NCBI RefSeq assembly: GCF_013348805.1
Contig: NZ_CP054690.1
Location: 5,332,001 to 5,396,000, forward strand
Reading direction: 5' to 3'
Length of the DNA: 64,000 bases
Source: Rhodococcus sp. W8901
GTDB lineage: Bacteria; Actinomycetota; Actinomycetes; Mycobacteriales; Mycobacteriaceae
Shown here: one piece after another, positions 18,957 to 27,662 of the stretch
Position numbering within the stretch: the first letter of the stretch is position 1
How the letters are laid out: each line of letters opens with the position of its first letter
Program-made: the position numbers and the translations under genes
Notes under the pieces: generated by a model
The model's input: the letters and a program-made list of their open reading frames with translations, nothing else
Told to the model about the DNA's origin: nothing
Databases searched by the model: none

Positions 18957-20102
18957 TCAGATCTGCAGCAGCGGCACCAGCAGCTCGTCGTCGGTGAGCG
19001 CGCCGTGCTGCCCCGCCAGCATCGACATCCGGGGTTCGGCCTCGCTGCGCACGATCGCCGACCCGCCGCGGGCGATCGCCACCACGTCACCGATCCGGCG
19101 GCGCGCGGCCTCCGACGGGTCCGGGCCGATCAGCCCCGCGGCGACGACGTCGTCGCGGGTCCCCACCCACGCCCGCTCCCCCAGCTCCGCCCGCCACCGC
19201 CGCAGCACGGCGTCGGCGCGACCGGGTTCGGTGTGGACGTAGCGGCAGCGGGCCTCGCCGGTGAGCGCCGCGACCCCGTCCGACAGCGCGGCATTGCCGT
19301 CGAAGTCGATCCGGTCGGCGGCGGCCACCGGCACCATGCCGTGATCGGCGGTCACCAGCAGGTTCACGTCGGATCCGAGATGCGCGACGAGGTCCTCGAC
19401 GAACCGGTCGATGATGGTCAGCTGCGCCACCCAGCCGTCGCTGCCGGGGCCGTACACGTGACCGAGGGTGTCCATCTGGCTCAGATAGCAGTAGACGAGC
19501 GTCCGCTCCCCCGCCTTCGCGGCGTGCACCGTCGAATGCAGCAGGTCCCCGTACGCGACGGTGCCGACGAAGCGGGCGCCGCGCAGCACCGCGCGTGTCA
19601 GCCCGGTTCCGGCGAACTCGCGGGGCAGCACCGTGGTGGTGACGACGCCGTCGGCCGCCGCCCGCTCGAAGGCGGTGTGGGACGGCTGGATCCGCTCCGG
19701 CACCACCTGCCCGAGCACGTCGCGGTGGTCGCCGACGCGCTGCCAGCGCAGCCAGTTGAACGGGCCGCCGGCCTCCGCGACGTCGGAGACGTACCCGGTG
19801 ACGCCGTGCCGCCCCGTCGGCAGACCGGTGCCGAACGACGCGAGACTGGTCGCGGTGGTGGTGGGAAAGCCCGCCCGGATCGGCCGGCCCGCCGCCTCGT
19901 CCAGGAAGGGCGCCGCATCGACGTTGTGACGCAGCAGGTTCCACCCCAGGCCGTCGACCAGCAGCACCACCGTCCGGTCGGTGCGCGGCAGCCCCAGGGC
20001 GTCGACCTCGCCGGGCACCCCCAGCGACGCCAGCACCGACGGCAGCACGTCGGCGAGGGTGGGCTCGGCATACACGTCCCGCAGCGGAAGGTCGTCCGAC
20101 AC
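18957..20102 (-). CDS. Alkaline-phosphatase-superfamily phosphodiesterase (NPP type)
   Basis: 381 residues of the nucleotide pyrophosphatase/phosphodiesterase group. Metal ligands and nucleophile are visible: VLLVDGLGW (Asp near 49), FPTTTATSLA (nucleophilic Thr near 83), MDTLGHVYGPGS, TADHGM and a late GQHGAL histidine. No signal peptide is seen, so it is probably cytoplasmic. GTG start at 20102. It is divergent from gpsA across about 157 bp. Confidence 0.85.
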   Translation of the reverse strand: MSDDLPLRDVYAEPTLADVLPSVLASLGVPGEVDALGLPRTDRTVVLLVDGLGWNLLRHNVDAAPFLDEAAGRPIRAGFPTTTATSLASFGTGLPTGRHGVTGYVSDVAEAGGPFNWLRWQRVGDHRDVLGQVVPERIQPSHTAFERAAADGVVTTTVLPREFAGTGLTRAVLRGARFVGTVAYGDLLHSTVHAAKAGERTLVYCYLSQMDTLGHVYGPGSDGWVAQLTIIDRFVEDLVAHLGSDVNLLVTADHGMVPVAAADRIDFDGNAALSDGVAALTGEARCRYVHTEPGRADAVLRRWRAELGERAWVGTRDDVVAAGLIGPDPSEAARRRIGDVVAIARGGSAIVRSEAEPRMSMLAGQHGALTDDELLVPLLQI

Positions 20103-20259
20103 TGGTGGTCACTCGCAATCGTCGCTCGGTGTGCTGGGGTTGTACCCGACTGTAGGCGCGCACCCCCGCCGAGTTCGGGGAATCGGCACCGAGAAGCGGC
20201 CCGCAGTGCCAACCTGAGTTCATGACCGCCGCACATGTCCGTTCACGAGGTGATCGCTG

Positions 20260-21267
20260 ATGGCCCGCCCGGTACGCGTCGTGGTGCTCGGGTCGGGCTC
20301 GTGGGGCACCACCGTGGCCAAACTCGCCGCGCACAACACCCCCACCCTGCTGTGGTCGCGCAACCCCGAGACGGCCGACGAGATCAACATCGAGCACCGC
20401 AACTCGCGCTACCTCGGCGAGCACGAATTGCCCGAGAGCCTGCGGGCGACGTCCGACATCGTCGAGGCGGCGAACGAGGCCGACGTCCTGGTGGTGGGGG
20501 TGCCCTCGCACGCGATCCGCAGCACGCTGGGCCAGATCTCGAACGAGGTCCGCGCGTGGGTGCCGGTGCTCTCGCTCGCGAAAGGCCTCGAGCCGGGCAC
20601 CCGGCAGCGGCCCACCGAAGTGATCTCCGAATGCCTGCCCGGACATCCCGTCGGGTTGCTCGCCGGACCGAACATCGCGAAGGAGATCGCCGACGGCCTC
20701 GCCGCCGCGTCCGTCGTCGCGACGCAGGACGTGGACGTCGCGACGGCGTTGCAACCGCTGTTCGCCTCCAAGGTCTTCCGCGTGTACCGCAACACCGACG
20801 TGTTGGGCTGCGAACTCGGCGGGGTCCTCAAGAACATCGTCGCGATCGCGTCGGGCATGGCCGACGGTCTGGGCGTCGGCGACAACACCCGCGCAATGGT
20901 GCTCGCGCGGGGACTCGCGGAGATGACCCGCATGGGCGAGGCGATGGGCGCGAACCCGCGCACGTTCGCGGGCCTGACCGGGGTGGGTGACCTGATCGCG
21001 ACGTGCATGAGCCCGGCGTCGCGCAACCGGCGTGTGGGCGAGGCCATCGCGCGCGGGCTCACGGTGGAACAGGCCGTCGAGAAACTCGGGCAGGTGGCCG
21101 AGGGCGTCAAGACCGCGCCGACGGTGATGGAACTGGCCCGCGACTACAACGTCGAGATGCCGATCGCCGCCGAGGTCGAGGCCGTCGTGGCCGGCCGGAG
21201 GACGCCCGAGGAGGCCTACCGCGGCCTGCGGAAAGTCGCCCCCGGCGGCGAGGACGAGGTGGCCTGA
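20260..21267 (+). CDS. gpsA: Glycerol-3-phosphate dehydrogenase [NAD(P)+]
   Basis: 335-residue GpsA, reducing dihydroxyacetone phosphate to sn-glycerol-3-phosphate for phospholipid synthesis. The N-terminal Rossmann motif [17 protein letters not shown], the catalytic lysine context [26 protein letters not shown] and [19 protein letters not shown] are diagnostic. GAGGTG is upstream of the ATG at 20260. Length is normal. Confidence 0.96.
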   Translation: MARPVRVVVLGSGSWGTTVAKLAAHNTPTLLWSRNPETADEINIEHRNSRYLGEHELPESLRATSDIVEAANEADVLVVGVPSHAIRSTLGQISNEVRAWVPVLSLAKGLEPGTRQRPTEVISECLPGHPVGLLAGPNIAKEIADGLAAASVVATQDVDVATALQPLFASKVFRVYRNTDVLGCELGGVLKNIVAIASGMADGLGVGDNTRAMVLARGLAEMTRMGEAMGANPRTFAGLTGVGDLIATCMSPASRNRRVGEAIARGLTVEQAVEKLGQVAEGVKTAPTVMELARDYNVEMPIAAEVEAVVAGRRTPEEAYRGLRKVAPGGEDEVA

Positions 21268-21285
21268 CCCGGCCGACCGATTTGT

Positions 21286-21302
21286 CTTGAACACCGTTCA
21301 AG
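21286..21302. promoter_or_regulatory. 17-bp inverted repeat upstream of the monooxygenase
   Basis: CTTGAAC-ACC-GTTCAAG is a perfect 7-bp-arm inverted repeat 68 bp upstream of the GTG at 21370. It is of the size and spacing of TetR-type operators. No regulator gene is adjacent, so the cognate factor must be encoded elsewhere. Confidence 0.55.
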
Positions 21303-21369
21303 TTGCACACTGCTGACGTCAGGCGGTGAGGGGAGGCGCTGCGCGAAACCTCATGGATCGGAATGCAGC

Positions 21370-22857
21370 GTGTCGCAGGAGCAGGTTCGCCGTACCCGGG
21401 TGCTGATCGTCGGCGCCGGATTCGCCGGACTCGGGATGGCGCTCGAGCTCACCCGCCGCGGCGAGCGCGACTTCCTGATCCTCGAGCAGGCCGACGCCGT
21501 GGGCGGCACGTGGCGACAGAACACCTACCCGGGCTGCGAGTGCGACATCCCGTCGGTGCTGTACTCGTATTCCTTTGCCCCCAAGCCGGACTGGACGTCG
21601 TCCCACGCGGCACAGCCCGAGATCCTGGACTACCTGTCCCAGCTCACCGACCGGCACGGCCTCGCGGACCGCATCGAGTTCGGGACCACCGTCGCCGGCG
21701 CGCGCTGGGACGAGAACGACTGCCGCTGGCACGTTTTCGACAGCACCGGCGGCGAGTACGTGGCGCAGTACCTCGTGATCGCGTCGGGCGCACTGAACGT
21801 GCCCCGCCTGCCCCGCATCCCCGGCGCCGAGACGTTCACCGGTGTCAGCATGCACTCGGCGGGCTGGAACGACGCCGTCGAGCTCACCGGCAAGCGGGTG
21901 GCGCTCGTCGGGACCGGGGCCAGCGCGGTGCAGTTGGCGCCGCAGCTCGCCCGCGCCGCCGCGAAGCTGCACGTCTTCCAGCGCACACCGGCGTGGGTGC
22001 TGCCGCGCCGGAAGCTTCGCGCGGCGGTGGCGGCGAGTCGTCGGAGCACGCTGGCGCGCAGGCTGTTTCGTACGGGAGCGTACTGGGCGGCGGAGACGCT
22101 CGCGCTCGGCCTCGGCCGTCGGCCCCGGCTGCTGGGGATCACGCAGGCGCGCGCCCGGCGACACCTGCGCCGGCAGGTCCCCGACCCCGCCCTGCGCGCG
22201 GCGCTGACACCGGACTACCGGATCGGCTGCAAGCGGATCCTGCGCTCCAACGACTTCTACCCCACGCTGACCCGACCGAACACCACGCTCGTCACCGACG
22301 CCATCACCGAGATCCACCCGGACGGTGTCGTGACCGCGGACGGAACCCACCACGCGGTGGACGTCATCGTGTACGCCACCGGATTCCGCGTCGCCGGCGC
22401 CCTGAACCGGATGCAGCTCGTGGGCCGCGGCGGCGTCAGCCTGCTCGAACGCTGGCAGCGGGGCGGAGTCCGCACCCACCTGGGTGTCACGATCGCCGGC
22501 ATGCCCAACGCGTTCTTCCTGTCCGGTCCCAACACCGGCCTGGGCCACAACTCGGTGATCGTCATGATCGAGGCGCAGATCGCGCACGCACTCGAGGCGA
22601 TGCACCTGGTCGAGCGGCACGGTGCGGGCGGGCTGGACGTGCGCACCGAGGTCCAGGACGCGTTCGATGCGGCCCTGCGGGAACGGCTCTCGCGCGGCGT
22701 GTGGAGCACGGGCGGCTGCGCCAGTTGGTACCTGGACGCGCGCGGGTCCAACCACGCGCTGTGGCCCGGGTCGTCGTGGAGCTACCGGCGCCGCACCCGC
22801 GTCGTCGATCCCGCGGACTACGAGCTTCTCCGAGCCGCTCCGGAATCGGTCGCGTGA
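21370..22857 (+). CDS. Flavin-containing (Baeyer-Villiger-type) monooxygenase
   Basis: 495-residue NADPH- and FAD-dependent monooxygenase. The FAD motif GAGFAG is at 15-20, the NADP motif GTGASA at 181-186, and the Baeyer-Villiger-like fingerprint FTGVSMHSAGW at 156-166. A DNTYPGC-like cofactor segment (RQNTYPGCECDIPS) follows the FAD site. It converts ketones to esters or hydroxylates; substrate is unknown. GTG start at 21370 with a weak ribosome site. A TetR-like inverted repeat lies upstream. Confidence 0.9.
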   Translation: MSQEQVRRTRVLIVGAGFAGLGMALELTRRGERDFLILEQADAVGGTWRQNTYPGCECDIPSVLYSYSFAPKPDWTSSHAAQPEILDYLSQLTDRHGLADRIEFGTTVAGARWDENDCRWHVFDSTGGEYVAQYLVIASGALNVPRLPRIPGAETFTGVSMHSAGWNDAVELTGKRVALVGTGASAVQLAPQLARAAAKLHVFQRTPAWVLPRRKLRAAVAASRRSTLARRLFRTGAYWAAETLALGLGRRPRLLGITQARARRHLRRQVPDPALRAALTPDYRIGCKRILRSNDFYPTLTRPNTTLVTDAITEIHPDGVVTADGTHHAVDVIVYATGFRVAGALNRMQLVGRGGVSLLERWQRGGVRTHLGVTIAGMPNAFFLSGPNTGLGHNSVIVMIEAQIAHALEAMHLVERHGAGGLDVRTEVQDAFDAALRERLSRGVWSTGGCASWYLDARGSNHALWPGSSWSYRRRTRVVDPADYELLRAAPESVA

Positions 22858-22954
22858 CGGGGAGTCGACGATCGGCAGGAAATTGGCTGGACGGGATTCG
22901 GTTCCGGTTGATAGCGTGCGCCCGACCGTGACTTCACGCCAGGAGGTGAGACCC

Positions 22955-23014
22955 ATGTACGCAACATCCATGTGGGTGCTCCCCCTCGTGTCCACGGTCG
23001 GGCGATTGACGTAG
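22955..23014 (+). CDS. Possible 19-residue small peptide / leader
   Basis: ATG at 22955 is preceded by AGGAGGTGAG, the best Shine-Dalgarno sequence in this stretch, and opens a 19-codon frame (MYATSMWVLPLVSTVGRLT, then TAG). The peptide is hydrophobic in the middle. It ends 46 bp before the hydrolase start at 23061. It could be a translated leader or a genuine small protein; it could also be chance. It contains no run of a single regulatory amino acid. Confidence 0.4.
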   Translation: MYATSMWVLPLVSTVGRLT

Positions 23015-23060
23015 GTGTCGCCGGGAGCGCCTGAACAAGGCAATCCCGAAAGGCCACACC

Positions 23061-23822
23061 ATGCATTTCATCTCCGAGACATCGTCGAACGGTGTCATCG
23101 AACGCAATTTCATTCTGGACGGGATCACCGGCGTGCTCTGGTCGCCCGCATCCGGAACCGTCGGCGCACCGCTGCTGCTGTCGGGGCATTCCGGCGGCAT
23201 GCACAAGAAGGCGCCGGGGCTGGTCGCCAGCGCACTCCACAGCGTCACCACCTGCGGGTTCACCGTCGCCGCCATCGACGCCCCCGGCCACGGTGACCGG
23301 CCGCGGAACCTGCAGGATCAACGATGGGCCGAGGCGATCCATCAGGCGCGGGCGGCGGGCGAGCCCATCGCCCCGATCGTCATCGACTACAACATGTCGC
23401 TGGCGGAGCGTGCGGTGCCGGAATGGCAGGCGACCCTGGACGCCCTGCAGGCGCTGCCCGAGATCGGCGCCGACGCGCCGATCGGCTACGGCGGCATGAC
23501 ATTGGGTGTCGCGACCGGGCTGATGTTGACGCCGGTCGAACCCCGGATCGCGGCCCTGAGCCTCGGCGGGGTCTTCGTGAACGACGCCCTGATCGAGGCC
23601 GCAAGACAGATCACCGTCCCGGTCGAGTACCGGATTCCGTGGGACGACGAGGAGATCGACCGCGTGTCCGGGCTCGCGCTGTTCGACGCCTTCGCCTCGC
23701 AGGAGAAGACGCTGCACGCCCACCCGGGCCGGTACTTCCAGGTACCCGAGCACGAGCGTGACAGTTCGGCCCGGTTCTTCGCCCGCCATCTGGGCCGGAC
23801 CGCCGACACGCCTTCGGACTGA
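23061..23822 (+). CDS. Alpha/beta hydrolase with GxTxG nucleophile elbow
   Basis: 253 residues, dienelactone-hydrolase-like alpha/beta fold: LLLSGHSGGMHKKAPG near the oxyanion loop, AIDAPGHGDR and the elbow GMTLG at 145-149. Relatives usually have GxSxG here; this protein has Thr at the nucleophile position, so it may be catalytically altered or inactive. GAAAGG precedes the ATG at 23061. A strong terminator follows immediately (23831-23867). Confidence 0.78.
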   Translation: MHFISETSSNGVIERNFILDGITGVLWSPASGTVGAPLLLSGHSGGMHKKAPGLVASALHSVTTCGFTVAAIDAPGHGDRPRNLQDQRWAEAIHQARAAGEPIAPIVIDYNMSLAERAVPEWQATLDALQALPEIGADAPIGYGGMTLGVATGLMLTPVEPRIAALSLGGVFVNDALIEAARQITVPVEYRIPWDDEEIDRVSGLALFDAFASQEKTLHAHPGRYFQVPEHERDSSARFFARHLGRTADTPSD

Positions 23823-23830
23823 CGCGAGGC

Positions 23831-23867
23831 GGTATCGGCGTCCGGCCCCGCGCCGGACGCCGATACC
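23831..23867. terminator. Bidirectional-type intrinsic terminator
   Basis: GGTATCGGCGTCCGGC (23831-23846) pairs perfectly over 16 bp with 23852-23867 around CCCGC. It starts 9 bp after the hydrolase stop and insulates the Zur-type promoter downstream. Confidence 0.85.
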
Positions 23868-23925
23868 GGCACCGCGCCCCGGACCCGCGGACGTCCCCAC
23901 ATGCACGAATGCAGATCTTCGACTT

Positions 23926-23943
23926 TGACAATGATTTTCATTA
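23926..23943. promoter_or_regulatory. Zur-type box
   Basis: TGACAATGATTTTCATTA contains AATGA-TTT-TCATT, the dyad typical of actinobacterial Zur/Fur boxes, in otherwise GC-rich DNA. It ends 18 bp before the start codon of the zinc-chaperone-like lipoprotein and would place that gene under zinc repression. Matching is by eye. Confidence 0.75.
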
Positions 23944-23961
23944 CCCTATAGACCTTGCGGC

Positions 23962-25215
23962 ATGATTCGCATCGAACCCACACCCCGACGCCTCACGCTC
24001 GCCGCCTCGGTCGCCACGTGCGCGGCCCTGCTCGCCGGCTGCACGTCCACCGCCGACGGCGCCACCACCGAGACGTCGACGTCGTCGTCGGCCGGGTCGA
24101 CCGAGCCGACGCAGGCCCGGTCCGCGACACCGCGGCTGGCACTGACCTACGACGGCGGCATCCTCGTCGTCGACGCCGAAACCCTCTCGGTGGTAGGCGA
24201 ATCCGAGCTCGACGGGTTCAACCGCATCAGCCCGGCCGGCGACGACCGGCACGTGATCGTCTCCACCGAGGGCAGCTTCCGGGTCCTCGACACCGGCACG
24301 TGGTCGGAGGCGCACGGCGACCACGCGCACCACTACACCGCGGCCCCGGCGCTCACCGACATCACGTTCGACGCCGACAAGCCCGGCCACGTTGTCCGGC
24401 ACGCGGGCCGCACCGTGCTGTTCGACGACGGCACCGGCCGCGTCGAGTCGTTCGACCCCGCCGGGCTGGCCGACGGCACCCCGCAGGTCTCGACGTTCAC
24501 CACCCCGCACGCGCATCACGGCGTCGCCGTCGAACTCGCCGATGGCGGCCTGATCACCACGGTCGGCGACGACAAGGCCCGCACCGGCATCGTCGTGCTG
24601 GACGCCGGCCGGGGCGAGGTGACCCGCAACGAGCAGTGCCCCGGCCTGCACGGCGAGGCCGTCGCCGCGAACGAGGCGGTGGTGTTCGGCTGCCAGGACG
24701 GCCTGCTGATCTACCGGGACGGCGCGATCACCAAGGTGACCAGCCCCGATCCGTACGGGCGGATCGGCAACCAGGCCGGGTCCGAGGAATCGACGGTGGT
24801 GCTCGGCGACTACAAGAGCGACCCCGACGCAAAGCTGGAGCGCCCGCAGCGGGTGTCGCTCACCGACACCGTCACCGGTGAGCTGCGGCTCGTGGATATC
24901 GGCACCAGCTACACGTTCCGGTCGCTGGGCCGCGGAATGTTCGGCGAGGCCCTGATCCTCGGCACCGACGGCGCGCTGCACGTGCTCGACCCGGCCACCG
25001 GCGCGACGATCCGGACCGTGCCGGTGATCGACCCGTGGACCGAGCCCGAGGAGTGGCAGTCGCCGCGGCCCGCGCTGTTCGTGCAGGGCTTCACCGCGTA
25101 CGTCACCGACCCCGCCACCAAGCGGATCCACGCCGTCGACATCGAGAACGGCCAGGTCACGACCAGTGCCGAGCTGCCGCACACCCCGGACGAGATCACC
25201 GGCGTGCGCGGCTGA
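23962..25215 (+). CDS. AztD-like zinc metallochaperone, lipoprotein
   Basis: 417 residues. A lipoprotein signal ends in the lipobox LLAGC (Cys27), then a Ser/Thr linker and a beta-propeller-like body. Histidine clusters EAHGDHAHH (117-124) and HAHH (183-186), plus HGEAV, correspond to the zinc-binding sites of AztD, which in Paracoccus hands zinc to the ABC-transporter solute-binding protein AztC. Here it would sit on the outer face of the cytoplasmic membrane. No aztABC genes are nearby. The Zur-type box upstream supports zinc limitation as the inducing signal. Confidence 0.85.
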   Translation: MIRIEPTPRRLTLAASVATCAALLAGCTSTADGATTETSTSSSAGSTEPTQARSATPRLALTYDGGILVVDAETLSVVGESELDGFNRISPAGDDRHVIVSTEGSFRVLDTGTWSEAHGDHAHHYTAAPALTDITFDADKPGHVVRHAGRTVLFDDGTGRVESFDPAGLADGTPQVSTFTTPHAHHGVAVELADGGLITTVGDDKARTGIVVLDAGRGEVTRNEQCPGLHGEAVAANEAVVFGCQDGLLIYRDGAITKVTSPDPYGRIGNQAGSEESTVVLGDYKSDPDAKLERPQRVSLTDTVTGELRLVDIGTSYTFRSLGRGMFGEALILGTDGALHVLDPATGATIRTVPVIDPWTEPEEWQSPRPALFVQGFTAYVTDPATKRIHAVDIENGQVTTSAELPHTPDEITGVRG

Positions 25216-25228
25216 CTCGGTCGGAGGG

Positions 25229-25258
25229 TTGCGTGTATCCGCGAGTCGCGCTTAGACT
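25229..25258 (+). promoter_or_regulatory. Promoter for leader peptide and LeuA-domain gene
   Basis: TTGCGT (25229-25234) and TAGACT (25253-25258) are separated by 18 nt. The start codon of a short leader frame lies 8 nt after the -10, which predicts a leaderless transcript. Confidence 0.55.
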
Positions 25259-25266
25259 CCTCGGTC

Positions 25267-25311
25267 ATGCAGCGCATTCAGGTAGTAGTTCACCGCCGTA
25301 GCGGGGTCTGA
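25267..25311 (+). CDS. 14-residue leader peptide (possible attenuator)
   Basis: ATG at 25267 opens MQRIQVVVHRRSGV followed by TGA. Three consecutive valine codons (GTA GTA GTT) lie in its centre, and the stop is embedded in the first arm of GTAGCGGGGTC (25298-25308), which can pair imperfectly with GACCCCTCGCT downstream (from 25319). This arrangement upstream of a branched-chain-biosynthesis-type domain suggests ribosome-mediated attenuation sensing valine supply; that is inference. Confidence 0.5.
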   Translation: MQRIQVVVHRRSGV

Positions 25312-25389
25312 TTCGGACCGACCCCTCGCTGCGGGTCGTTGAGCTATCTACTTGTCGGTCCTTCCTTCACTTCAGGAAGACCCCCGAAA

Positions 25390-25869
25390 ATGCGCACCTC
25401 CCAGGCTTTCGCCACCACCACCGCTTCGTTCTCCGACGATCCGTTCTCGCTCCGCTTCGGCCTCCCGCTGCCGCGCGACATGCGCGCCCAGGCACAGGGT
25501 CTGACCTGGGCCGAGTTCACCGAGCGCTTCAGCCCCACCGGCGGCCCCGTCCGCCTGGGCAGCTGGACGTCGGAGCACCTCGGCGCCGGTCGGCACACCT
25601 TCACCGCCACCCTCGGGCTCGGCGACACCATCTCGTCGGCGTCCGCGACGGCCACCGGCCCCATCGCGGCGCTGACGTCGATGCTCTACGACGCCGGTTT
25701 CCAGCTCGAGATCCTCTCGTTCCACCAGCACCGCACGTCGGCGGGCACCGCGACGTTCCTCCTGTGCGAGCACGAGGGCGAGCGCCGCTGGGCGATGTCC
25801 ATCGCCGACGACTGCAACTCGTCGGCGCGGGAAGCGATCATCGCCGGCGCCAACCTGCTGCACCGCTGA
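25390..25869 (+). CDS. Stand-alone LeuA regulatory (allosteric) domain protein
   Basis: 159 residues matching only the C-terminal allosteric domain of 2-isopropylmalate synthase: a strand pair GRHTFTATLGLGDTISSASATATGPIAAL, helix TSMLYDAGFQLEILSFHQH, and the end CNSSAREAIIAGANLLHR, aligning with [28 protein letters not shown]-type sequence of LeuA. The catalytic TIM barrel is absent. It could bind leucine or a related ligand and modulate LeuA in trans, but this is inference. It is preceded by the leader peptide at 25267-25311. The start at 25390 follows AGGAAG. Confidence 0.75.
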   Translation: MRTSQAFATTTASFSDDPFSLRFGLPLPRDMRAQAQGLTWAEFTERFSPTGGPVRLGSWTSEHLGAGRHTFTATLGLGDTISSASATATGPIAALTSMLYDAGFQLEILSFHQHRTSAGTATFLLCEHEGERRWAMSIADDCNSSAREAIIAGANLLHR

Positions 25870-25950
25870 GAAAGTGATCATCCGGACCGATCCGGGGTGG
25901 GAGGCGGCTCCGAATACCGGGTGACCGCCTCCCCCTCGGAAAGGACCGCC

Positions 25951-26568
25951 ATGCGCGCCACCAGGAAAGTCACCGCCGGATTGTTCGCCGCTGCCGCCGC
26001 GGCACTGCTCGTCAGTGCGCCCGCCGCGGCCCAGCCCACCGGATCGGCCGACCTGTGGCAGCCGCTCGCCCCGATCCCGTCGTTGGACGTCGCCCGCTAC
26101 GCCGGCACCTGGTACCAGCTCGCGGCGGTGCCGCAACCGTTCAACCTGGACTGCGCGCGCGACACCCGCGCCACCTACGGCGTGATCGACGCGTCCAACG
26201 TCAGCGTGAACAACACGTGCACCACGTGGACCGGCGGGACCAACGGCATCGTGGGCAACGCCCGCGTCAACGACCCGGCCACCAACGCGCAACTGCACGT
26301 GAGCTTCCCGTCGGTGCCGTTCCAGAACTCGGCCGACGGCCCCACCAACTACGTCGTCACGTACATCGCCGACGACTACTCGTGGGCCCTGGTCGGCGAC
26401 CCCATGCGCGTCTCCGGGTTCGTGCTCTCCCGCACCCCCGCCGTGAGCGCAGAGGGCTGGCAGCAGATCCGCAGCGTCGTCGAGTCCCGCGGCTACAACT
26501 CGTGCCTGCTGCTCACCTCGCCCACCACCGGCGGACGCTCCGACATCGCCCCGCTGTGCACCGTGTGA
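25951..26568 (+). CDS. Secreted lipocalin (Blc type)
   Basis: 205 residues: an Ala-rich signal peptide cleaved near APAAAQ, then a lipocalin barrel opening with RYAGTWYQLAAVP (GxWY at 52-55). Cysteines at about 69, 90 and near the C-terminus may form disulfides outside the cytoplasm. The strand pattern NYVVTYIADDYSWALVGDP matches bacterial Blc, which binds lipids or hydrophobic ligands. AAGGA precedes the ATG at 25951. Confidence 0.88.
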   Translation: MRATRKVTAGLFAAAAAALLVSAPAAAQPTGSADLWQPLAPIPSLDVARYAGTWYQLAAVPQPFNLDCARDTRATYGVIDASNVSVNNTCTTWTGGTNGIVGNARVNDPATNAQLHVSFPSVPFQNSADGPTNYVVTYIADDYSWALVGDPMRVSGFVLSRTPAVSAEGWQQIRSVVESRGYNSCLLLTSPTTGGRSDIAPLCTV

Positions 26569-26571
26569 TGC

Positions 26572-27054
26572 TCAACGATCGGTGACTGCCCCCGAACCGG
26601 CCTCGTCCTCGTCGGCCAGTTGATCGAGCACGGCCGACAGCCGACGGATCGAGGCGAGCGCGTCGGCCAGCTCGTCCCGGCCCATGGCCCGCGCCAGTCG
26701 GGCGGCGAACGCGGCGTGAGCGGGGCCGATCCCCGACACCGCCCGACGCCCCTCCGGCGTGGGCGTGACGAGCTTGGCACGGCGGTGCGCGGGGTTCGGC
26801 TGGTACTCGGCCAGACCCCGGGTGACCAGCAGATCGGCGATGCGCTGCACGCTCTGCCGGGTGATGCCCATCTGGCGGGCGATGTCGGCGACCGACAGCG
26901 GCTGCGTCAGGACGGCGCCGAGCACCTGCCACCACGCGGCGGTGAGACCCACCGGGCGGGCCAGCCCCTCCGCCACCTCGAGGAACTGGCCGTTGAGCCG
27001 GAACGAGCCGAGCGCGAGACCGCTCAGCAGATCCTGGTCGTCCCGTGCACTCAT
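26572..27054 (-). CDS. MarR family transcriptional regulator
   Basis: 160 residues with the MarR winged helix: LTAAWWQVLGAVLTQPLSVADIARQMGITRQSVQRIADLLVTRGLAEY and the wing NPAHRRAKLVTPTPEGRRAV. It overlaps the stop of the DJ-1/PfpI gene by 4 nt (ATGA), so it is translated from the same mRNA, and it is the likely ligand of the duplicated TGACAG-N4-CTGTCA operator upstream. The inducer is unknown. Confidence 0.9.
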   Translation of the reverse strand: MSARDDQDLLSGLALGSFRLNGQFLEVAEGLARPVGLTAAWWQVLGAVLTQPLSVADIARQMGITRQSVQRIADLLVTRGLAEYQPNPAHRRAKLVTPTPEGRRAVSGIGPAHAAFAARLARAMGRDELADALASIRRLSAVLDQLADEDEAGSGAVTDR

Positions 27055-27662
27055 TCCGCCATCAGTTCGTAGAAGCCCGCGGGATCGCGGTCCCCGTAGA
27101 GCTTGAACCACGACGCCAGCACACCCGGCGCGAACACGTCGAGCCGTTCGAGGATCTCGCGGGCGAAGTGGACCGGCGCGTTGGCCGCGCCCGTGATGAG
27201 GTCGCGATCGGTGACGGCCGGCTCGTCGCGGTACAGGTGCCCGCCCGCATACCCGACCGAGTTCAGGAACTCGGCCGCGTTGCTCGTGTGCGCGCGGTCG
27301 TCGAGCAGTCCGGCCATCGCCAGCCCACCCGTCGCACCGCAGATCGCGGCCACCGGCACCCCCGCGGCGAGGAAATCGCGAGCCTTCGCCGCGAACGGCG
27401 AGAACTGTTCGGTGTTCCAGATGTCGTTGCCCGCCAGGATGAGCATCGCGCTGTCCTGCGGCCTGACCACGTCCAGCGTGGTGTCCGGGACGACGCGCAT
27501 TCCGCCCATCGTCACGATCGGGCTCGCGGTGGCGCCGACCGTGGCCACGGTGAATCGGCCCGGCTCCCGGTGCCACATCGGCTTGTTGATGTGATCGATC
27601 GCCAGACCGATCTCCCAATCGACGAAGGTGTCGTACACGGCGACATGCACTGTTTCAGTCAT
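27051..27662 (-). CDS. DJ-1/PfpI family protein
   Basis: 203-residue glutamine-amidotransferase-like protein. The nucleophile elbow VAAICGATGGLA places Cys at about 108; the N-terminal WEIGLAIDHIN acid/backbone region is as in YdeA/ThiJ-like members. Relatives serve as glyoxalases, deglycases or isonitrile hydratases; none is specifically supported. It is the first gene of the operon with marR, and its start codon lies inside the first operator. Confidence 0.87.
   Translation of the reverse strand: MTETVHVAVYDTFVDWEIGLAIDHINKPMWHREPGRFTVATVGATASPIVTMGGMRVVPDTTLDVVRPQDSAMLILAGNDIWNTEQFSPFAAKARDFLAAGVPVAAICGATGGLAMAGLLDDRAHTSNAAEFLNSVGYAGGHLYRDEPAVTDRDLITGAANAPVHFAREILERLDVFAPGVLASWFKLYGDRDPAGFYELMAE

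Noticed and set aside
18901-20259. Long frames antisense to the phosphodiesterase gene
   Set aside because: GC-rich codon-position artefacts; the minus-strand gene has metal-site motifs.
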